Shown: piece by piece, positions 57,316 to 64,000 of the stretch
How the letters are laid out: the number at the start of each line of letters is the position of its first letter
How positions within the stretch are numbered: the stretch's first letter is position 1
Source: Pseudeuparius sepicola
Lineage: Eukaryota; Arthropoda; Insecta; Coleoptera; Anthribidae
Direction of reading: 5' to 3'
Assembly (NCBI GenBank): GCA_963920635.1
Contig: OY987298.1
Coordinates: forward strand, 36,363,787 to 36,427,786
DNA: 64,000 bases
The notes under the pieces: generated by a model
Told to the model about the DNA's origin: nothing
The model's database searches: none
What the model saw: the letters and a program-made list of their open reading frames with translations, nothing else
Translations under genes and position numbers: made by a program

Positions 57316-57492
57316 GGTTTTTGATTTTGATAATAGGTAGCGCCCTTGTGAATCCGATCATAGATCTCCGTTAGTTTTAGATTTTGATAATAGGTGACGC
57401 CTTGTGAATCCGATCATAGATCTCCGTTAGTTTTAGATTTTGATAATAGGTGGCGCCTTGTGAATCAGATCTCCGTTAGTTTTAGATTTGGT
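57316..57492. repeat. Tandem repeat, ~57-bp unit, three-plus copies
   Basis: The unit contains GATTTTGATAATAGGTGRCG, CCTTGTGAATCCGATCATAG and ATCTCCGTTAG. Unit starts are spaced 57 and 56 bp (the phrase GATTTTGATAATAG at 57323, 57380 and 57436). The third unit lacks CCGATCATAG-type sequence, and a fourth is cut after GTTTTAGATTTGG. Confidence 0.9.
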
Positions 57493-57656
57493 CCTTAGAG
57501 GCCGACACAAGCAACTAAATCTATTAATATATAGAAATTCCGCCATAAGCAAAAGCTAACTAGTCTCATAAACAAGGGTCTTATTCTGTGCCTTGGTTGC
57601 CACCACCAAATATATAGGTTAGGTTACCACCACAAACTTCACTTCTCCCCTAGAAT

Positions 57657-57780
57657 CTCCATCGACGGTCGCACACATTCTGCTTTCTGCCCAAGAACCG
57701 TAAACCTACGGTTCTTGCATTCTGCCGTCGATGGAGGAAAATCAACGATTCTGCCCAGAGAAATTTCTCTGATTCTGCCG
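57657..57780. repeat. Nested hairpin cluster with TTCTGCC repeats
   Basis: An outer pair CTCCATCGACGG (57657-57668) and CCGTCGATGGAG (57724-57735) encloses an inner hairpin CAAGAACCGTA-AACC-TACGGTTCTTG (57692-57717). A third palindrome CAGAGAAATTTCTCT (57756-57770) is flanked on both sides by GATTCTGCC (57747-57755 and 57771-57779). TTCTGCC also flanks the inner hairpin, offset by two bases on the right. The structure resembles the mini-hairpin insertions, but here the direct repeats are 7-9 bp and share sequence. Confidence 0.7.
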
Positions 57781-58139
57781 TGCCGTAATGGTGACCCCTT
57801 TAAAAATATGGCTGTTGTCTTTCAAATGAGTAGCGTATGCCGAATTTTGTTTTTTTTATTGTCAAAATCTCTTTCAGACAACAACCATATTTTCATGGAT
57901 AATTTTCCTATTTACATATTGAAAATAAAAGTAAGTTTTGTCTTCAGTAGAATACAATATTAATGCCCTTTTTGAGGCAATTATGTATAATATTTGGGAT
58001 GTCGGTAATTATCTTAATTCCTCGCAATTTTAATACAGGCAATTATTAAAACCCTAATTATTACTTGTATTACTTTTATATTAATTATGATACTTAAAAT
58101 TGCAGTTAGTTTTATAAATTTCTGAAAGAAAGGACCACA
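57781..58139. other. No gene seen
   Basis: AT-rich. Nothing is recognised. Confidence 0.4.
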
Positions 58140-58757
58140 GGTGAACTTAATGAAGCTAAGAAAAAAACAGGGAACAAGCCAACGCAAATCGACAGCGATG
58201 CTAAGTATGCCATAAGAAGGATAGTTCACAAGTTTTACTGAAAAAAAAAGAGCTACCAACATTAAATAAAATCTTACAAACTGTGAATGAAGACAACGAC
58301 TTGCCCGAAGGGAGAAGAACCACACGCTGGGAGAAACAAAACCGAAAACTCAGATCTTTAATCTGAGACCGAAAGTCTATTCTCATAGACAAACCCGAAA
58401 TCATTTGTTGGAGAAGAAAATACCTACGAGCGATAAGAAGATTTCGAAGTGAGGGAAGAAACATTTTTTACTTTGATGAAACTTGGTCGAACGAGGGACA
58501 TACTGTTTCAAAAGTATGGAAAGTCAAAAATATTAAAAATTCTCGGCTTAAGGATGTACGGCTGCTGATGATCAATTCACTGCACATTATTACTGCAGAA
58601 AGTTGGCGAAATGCGATACAACATGATATTGCGGAAGAAAATAAAATATGGAATCTTGAAGAATTGACTGACGCACTCTGGAAATTGAGCCTCCTATTAT
58701 TGCCTTAGAACTCTTCCGAATTTTCCGAAGACGATCCTTTATATTTTGAATTGTAAT
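58140..58757 (+). pseudogene. DDE transposase relic with internal deletion
   Basis: Plus-strand frames give TQIDSDAKYAIRRIVHKFY (about 58175-58240). Next come LNKIL-like and EDNDLPEGRRTTRWEK (about 58285-58330), and ICWRRKYLRAIRRFRSEGRNIFYFDETWSNEGHTVSKVWK (about 58400-58530). The DETW segment holds the first catalytic Asp of a group of insect DDE transposases. After SRLKD the sequence jumps to the C-terminal region (AESWRNAIQHDIAEENKIW...), so the part carrying the second and third acidic residues is deleted. The tail FSEDDPLYFEL ends in TAA near 58757. Several stops and frame changes are present. No TIRs were found around it, so it may be a solitary relic. Confidence 0.75.
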
Positions 58758-59872
58758 ATTATTTTAATAAATAAAATTCTCTATGTGAAATTGTATTGCG
58801 AACATTATTATAAATATCAAATAGTTTGTTTGATTAGTGTCTCAAAATTTAATATTTTTACAAAATGGTTCGGTTGGTTTTAGGAACAGGTAAAAACGAT
58901 AATAAATGAATAAACTTTTTATTTTCCTTACCTGTCCCTTAATCCAAACAAACGATTTTGCATCCCACCCTCCGCCCATGGCTTAAAATTTCCTTTATTA
59001 GCTTAGCATTTTATTGCCTATTGTTATTTGGAGATTACCGGGTGCGCCCAACGAAGAACGCAGATAAATACATTGAACAAATGGCAAAGCTTTTTGTCGG
59101 ACCCAGGTAGTCTCTTGAATTTATAATGAGGGCAGCCTGCTATTATTTATGCTGTTATTTTTAGGATTTTAAAAGTTCAACTTGATATCTATGAAGTAAA
59201 AAAGAAAGTGGGTAATATAGGTACTATTTAACTCACTCTGGTATTCGAAGCCAAGTTCCTAATTCACGAATATTATTTTTTAAAGAAGAACTTTTTATTT
59301 TGAGTAACTTTAAATTTTCCTGTTTGTAATCCATTCCTCCGACACACTAAAAATATAACTAAATCAGTAACAATAAATCAAAACAAATATTTGTTGGGGC
59401 GTTTCTTATATGCCACGTACGTTTGGTGTTTAGTTTCCCAAAATTATTACACTAATACACAACTATAAACTTTTTAGAGTTAAAGCAACACTTTGCATAC
59501 AGGTGTATACGTGGCAATCCCGTCAAATTTACGGTACTAACAGGTTGCTGTATTTATTAAAATTTCGAGTTTATTGTTTATTTTATAATAATGGATACCT
59601 ACTTTCTCCTTTGAAGTATAAGCGTACTCTCAGCTGACTTGCCCTATGAATCAAAATCTAATCTAATCACAAGGGTGTTGCAAGTTCATTTCCGTTAATA
59701 TTTCCAATGCCAGTTTTTACACACGCCTATAGCCTAATGGAGATAAGCGGAAACGCCGCATGTACCATTCTTCATCCACCGTTTATCGAATGTTTAGATG
59801 GAGGAGATTGCTCTTCCAAAAAAACGTTTTGGCACAATGCCATCCGCGATGCACCGTTAGTGTTATTGTACG
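58758..59872. other. No gene seen
   Basis: AT-rich to moderate. A plus-strand open frame near 59707-59949 spans the splice-like junction described next but shows no recognisable protein. Confidence 0.4.
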
Positions 59873-59898
59873 CCTCTTCTTTTTTTGCAGGTAAGGCC
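59873..59898 (+). other. Candidate recursive splice site (AG/GTAAGG)
   Basis: A pyrimidine tract (CGCCTCTTCTTTTTTTGCAG, ending 59890) is followed immediately by GTAAGG, so a strong acceptor and a strong donor are juxtaposed with no exon between. This is the form of ratchet points used in recursive splicing of long introns, described best in Drosophila. It would require a plus-strand transcript crossing here, for example from 18.5 kb or 24.2 kb. It could also be a chance junction or an ordinary acceptor. Confidence 0.35.
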
Positions 59899-60263
59899 CT
59901 CCCACCGACAGGCGTTTGGTTGCGACACCGCCGCTCGTCGAGGTATTGAAAGGTAATATTGCGCGTTTTTTCGGGTCTCGCGGGGTTTAATTAGCAGTTC
60001 GAGAGGAATTGTCCATCGCGAACAATGCGGCATTAAGATGTTGGTTTTTATTTATTTTCGTTGCGTGGCTTATCGGCGGTGTTTACGATCACGGCTATTG
60101 ACTGGAGGCGAACTCGCCGATTGTGCGTGTAGAAAGTACGTTTTTTTTTAATAAGCCGTTATTTGTATAGCTATTGGATACAACAATGCTCGTTGGGAGT
60201 TTATGTGTTAATATTTACCCGTTGGCAGCTTATGCATACCTAAGCGAATTTTAAAATAATATA

Positions 60264-60432
60264 CAGGATGTTCCATTAAAAAAAACCGAAGTTTAGTTTG
60301 TACAGCTTTTACACCTGGTATCAATTTCACTAAGACCATGGAAAAGCCCACCAAAAATCCTAAAACTATTATCTCTACACGAGACAAAGTAGTTTAAAGG
60401 GAGGGGGTAAAATCATAATGTGGACCACCCTG
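60264..60432. mobile_element. Small MITE (169 bp)
   Basis: The left end CAGGATGTTCCA and, on the opposite strand, the right end CAGGGTGGTCCA, with TA at 60262-60263 and 60433-60434. Short TIRs only; non-coding. The left end resembles 55261. Confidence 0.7.
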
Positions 60433-60434
60433 TA

Positions 60435-61207
60435 GGTACGTAAATTATTAATAAACTAACTATAAAACGGTTAGTTTTCTTAATGTGTTTATATTTAAAA
60501 TGCTGTTGAAAACGTTGCCATCAAATTCGATCATTATTTGATATCCTTTATAATACATTCTTTGTCAGGTGACAAGCTCATTGTTCATCTATGCCTTCTT
60601 ATTTTCGGGATATTTTATTTTGGTAGCTTTTTCGCAATCAGCATGTTTTACGAAAAGGAGATTTACCTTATTTATACCTATACTAAGATTTTAGGAAAAA
60701 CAAAATTTATATTTAATTTTAATTTGGATTTAGTGCAGATAAATGTATCGATAGCAATAGATAGAAGAAGTAACAACCAATAGATTTTTTTAACTACGAA
60801 AGTGCGTTGCATCTACGATTTCGACACATATTCGAACATCACAATATAGGTACGATTGTTGCTAGTTATGTGCAATCTCTATGAATACGGAATAAGAACA
60901 CCATCACAAATAATTAGTTTTTCCTAATAGGTATGTCAAGGTCTCGTTTAAAATCAAAATCATTTCTGAATGATTTCAAAGGGATAATAAGATAACCATG
61001 TTTGAAATTTTCATTTAACTGGATATAATAATATGGAGAATGCTTGGAAGGTGCTTGTTCTTTTTATTAGGACTGTTAACCTATTTTTTCGCGATTTTTC
61101 CACATTAAACCATTGTTTAAACAATGTTGCGCCACTTCAAAATTGGATCCCTTGAAATGCTAAATATGTTATCAATATTTTCTAAAATTTATTTGTGGCG
61201 TAAACAG
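60435..61207. other. No gene seen
   Basis: Contains the perfect palindrome CATTGTTTAAACAATG at 61111-61126 without flanking repeats. Nothing coding is recognised. Confidence 0.4.
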
Positions 61208-61409
61208 ATCCATTGAATTTTAATCGGGTTTTTCGCCACCAAACTGGTTAAAAGACAACTTTTTCAAGTTGCCTGGAAAATTAATAAATTCTTAACAGTA
61301 AATGTTCAAAGTTTAGTTCATTTACTGTTAAGAATTTATTAATTTCAACTTGAAAAAGTTGTCTTTTAACCAGTTTGGTGGCGAAAAACCCAATTAAAAT
61401 TCAATGGAT
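61208..61409. mobile_element. Near-perfect foldback hairpin (~202 bp)
   Basis: Arms of about 90-95 bp begin ATCCATTGAATTTTAATCGG and include CCACCAAACTGGTTAAAAGA and CAACTTTTTCAAGTTG, with only a few differences, around a short centre (about 61304-61318). ATGTTATCAATAT occurs on both sides (61165-61177 and 61408-61420), but the left copy is 30 bp away, so a target duplication is not established. Non-coding. Confidence 0.75.
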
Positions 61410-62739
61410 GTTATCAATATATATATCGATTTTTCCATATGGCATCCTGAATCGAATTACAACAAATTTTCGACGATTTTTGTCTAATTTTACTGGCCTA
61501 TCTCTGCTTGCAGATAGATCGAGGAACTGGCTAGAAAAAGAAATGCAAAATTTTGAACGAAGTGAAATTAAATCGCTCAACTTGCATTCAGTCTGTCCAG
61601 CAAACGTTTCGTTAAATTGAGGGAGACAGCTAATTATTTCGTGTTTTTATAACTGGCTGAAACGGCCAATAATCCCAAGCTCTAAACTTTTTCATTTTTC
61701 TCATTGCTTGCAAATGGAAACTACGATATTCTCCTAATAAAAAATGTTGAAGCTATTGTATAGGATTACACAAAAACCATTTTATCTAATCCATACATAA
61801 TGCGTATCAAATTTGAATGGGACGTTAGTGGAAACAATATCAGAAACAATTTGAAACTAGCGCTCTGTAATTTGGAAATGGAAATAAATGCCTTTGTCTT
61901 ATGGGATCTTATATACCTATATACGTAAAAAAGAGAATTACCATCATTCACGTGCATGTGTTTAAGTAAGCCAAAGCAAACTTTTATTGTAAATTCTAAA
62001 TATCCCTGATGTTTACATTCAAAATCACACACTTGCCATTATGACAAGCTTGGGGTATCGGTATAATGTGCTCGTAATCGTTTAGTAAACTGGCCGTTCT
62101 TGGTAATCGATATCGGCGGTTACGACATATATATTTACACTTTAATTGCAGAAATTGCCACTTTTCCTTTAATTAATCCCATTAGCAGTTAGACACTCAT
62201 TAATATGATTCAATTAGGAAATCACCGAATTTTTTGCCTTGGAAGATTTGTATAAGCAGACTCGACGAATTTTCCAAATTAGAATGTTTTGTATTCTGAA
62301 TCAACCTTGGATTCTAGATAGGTTTAATTAGTGAATAATTCATAAATCTCAATACCCATATTATAGTTGAATGTATAAATATAATTAAATATAAATGTTT
62401 TATAATGTCGGTACCCAATTCTACATCGTTTCTGCATTTAATTGAAGCAGGAAATAAATAAAGTAAAATAAAATATCAATCGTTTCTAGATTCTAAGAAG
62501 CTGTGAATGGTTTTAATATTTAATTTAATTTCGCTTTTTAATTTGTAATCCTGTGTTATTACCTATAGTACTTTTAAATGTCATGTTTCTTTAAAAATTA
62601 TTATATTACTCTTTTCTATCTTTCTCTTTATTTCGGTAAAAGCACATTCCATCTAAATATAAAGATTGATATCGTCAGTTTTGATTTTGCAAGAAACGAT
62701 TAAAACTTACACTGAAATTTTGAAATATTATTTGAACTA
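61410..62739. other. No gene seen
   Basis: AT-rich. No coding frame with recognisable content. Confidence 0.45.
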
Positions 62740-62940
62740 ATATTTCCACTTATAACTCGAAATTTTAAAGCTTCGACTTATAAGTCAAAATAATATTGAC
62801 GGTCAATGTTTCGACTTATAACTCGCAGCTTTAAAATTTCGAGTTATAAGTCGAAATATTGACCGTCAATTAAGTCAAAGCTTTAAATTCGAAATTTTGG
62901 GTCAATATTTCAACTTATAAGTCGAAATTTTAGGAGCGGA
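62740..62940. repeat. Cluster of CGACTTATAAGTCG palindromes
   Basis: At least five near-copies of TTCGACTTATAAGTCGAA-type palindromes lie within 200 bp (about 62750, 62773, 62808, 62838 and 62908). They alternate orientation and are interleaved with GCTTTAAA and with ATTGACGGTCAAT/ATTGACCGTCAAT. The stretch from about 62790 to 62870 is itself a larger inverted repeat. A related motif lies at about 37361. Confidence 0.85.
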
Positions 62941-64000
62941 TCTAGATAAAAAGGCGAGTGTCCCTTCCAGGCCTTCGTACTGTTTGCACTTTTTTGCTGG
63001 GTTTTTAAAATCGTATAATAATATTTAACCAGACATGAACACTATTTATATTGTAGTGTCACCAATTAACTATCGTATGGGTACATTTTTTTATTAATTA
63101 ATTCAGGTAAATTGTGAGTGTGCCAATAGTTTCTGCTTGAAAAGTGATACCTAATAATTTAAATTTACCTTTTAAAAATTGCCGAAAATGAAATTCTAAT
63201 ATATTTTTAACTAATGGGCACTTTTTGTGCTTTTTTCAATGGAAGGTTTTAGATGAGTGGGTATTAACTACACAGTTACTTTTTCGAACAAGCGAGTTTT
63301 TCTACCTTTTTTATAATAATAATATATAATATAATAATATTTTTTCACGGTACAATTTTATGTATTAGAAGTTACAATGTATTTGATTTTAAAAAATTTC
63401 CGTGCAAACATTGTAATACCTTAGAATGTGTGGCTTTCTTAAAACATGTAATATCCGTTTGATCTAACATACACATTATGCAAAAATTAAATGGCTGCAG
63501 TAAATTGCAAAACAGGTAAAAATGGAAAAATTAACTTCTTTTGGTCTATAATAAGTATTGAGTATTCAATTTTTAATTGTAAATTGTAAACGTATCGTGT
63601 CTCAATAAAACTACGTGAAAATGCCGTTACCTTATGATTTTTCCATGCAAAAATATTGTAAGTAGCGTTACAATGTTTTAACAGTCGAACTAATGGAAAC
63701 CCAAAATTGTATGTGCCTTTACAACGTAAATTATAAAAATTATTGGAATTGTAATTAACTTTACTATGTTTTTACCGATAAAAACGTCCATTTTGCCAGA
63801 TACAATGGGACGACACATCAAAATTTTGGGGAAATACAGCAAAATGGGATATTTTTTATATTTTTATCCAAAATTATGCCGTAACTAGACCCCAGAAATG
63901 GGAAAAAGTGAAAATCTCAAAAATGTCACTTACAATGTTCTTGCATGCTTGTATCAATACAGATAGTCAGAAGCATTGTTGAAACCGTCCGCAAAAATTC
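62941..64000. repeat. AT-rich end with TTACAATG motifs
   Basis: From about 63370 to 63970 the motifs TTACAATGT, ATTGTAATAC and ATTGTAAGTAGCG recur. The segment ending CACTTACAATGTTCTTGCAT (about 63929) resembles the terminus of the 54511-56150 element. This may be a diverged copy cut by the window edge. No gene is seen. Confidence 0.4.

Noticed and set aside
62740..62940. CRISPR-like array
   Set aside because: Units are palindromes in alternating orientation without regular unique spacers, in a eukaryotic context.

Overview
The window is AT-rich nuclear DNA from an animal, most likely an insect. The evidence is the TE content: Tc1/mariner-type elements with TA target duplications, hAT elements with 8-bp duplications, a Dong/R4-like LINE and a Ty3/gypsy relic. 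Short GC-rich CpG islands sit in otherwise AT-rich sequence, and no dense reading frames occur. The insect order cannot be settled from the sequence alone. There is no bacterial gene, operon, rRNA or CRISPR array.

Host coding content is very sparse. Two plus-strand GC-rich islands each hold a plausible first coding exon (ATG at 18474 and ATG at 24174), and the second ends at a good splice donor. A clean 54-codon minus-strand ORF (23511 to 23347) diverges from the second island. Two or three more GC islands (about 38.9-39.2 kb and 48.9-49.25 kb, and weakly 8.7-8.95 kb) look promoter-like but yield no confident exon. The rest reads as intron or intergenic DNA. A polypyrimidine-AG/GTAAGG junction at 59890/59891 looks like a recursive splice site, which would fit a very long intron.

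Most of the window is layered mobile DNA. By region: 5.1-8.4 kb holds a small TIR element and a long-TIR mariner relic. 9.7-11.6 kb holds a MITE and a palindromic foldback. 19.1-23.1 kb holds three TIR/foldback elements, one carrying the start of a transposase gene twice, head to head. 24-25.7 kb is a local duplication of an exon-1 region, with the second copy decayed. 26.3-27.3 kb is hAT-like. 28.4-29.7 kb is a TIR element. 32.0-34.4 kb is a nearly complete 2.35-kb mariner-like element with about 500-bp TIRs and a frameshifted transposase. 35.3-36.2 kb is a LINE fragment. 39.4-41.5 kb is a hAT nested in a hAT. 44.0-45.2 kb is a nested foldback. 46.2-48.1 kb is a 5'-truncated Dong/R4-like LINE lying between TAA repeats. 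50.5-52.8 kb is an eroded Ty3/gypsy. 54.5-56.2 kb is a TIR element with nested MITEs. 58.1-58.8 kb is a transposase relic.

The most unusual observation is a set of very short perfect or near-perfect hairpins (18-65 bp) scattered through the window and flanked by direct repeats of exactly 7 bp. Eight loci have identical 7-mers and three more differ at one base. The hairpins fall into sequence families (CATTGAG..., CACAGAC..., CAAAG...), begin with C and end with G, and one sits inside another. They behave like inserted elements although they are far smaller than ordinary MITEs.
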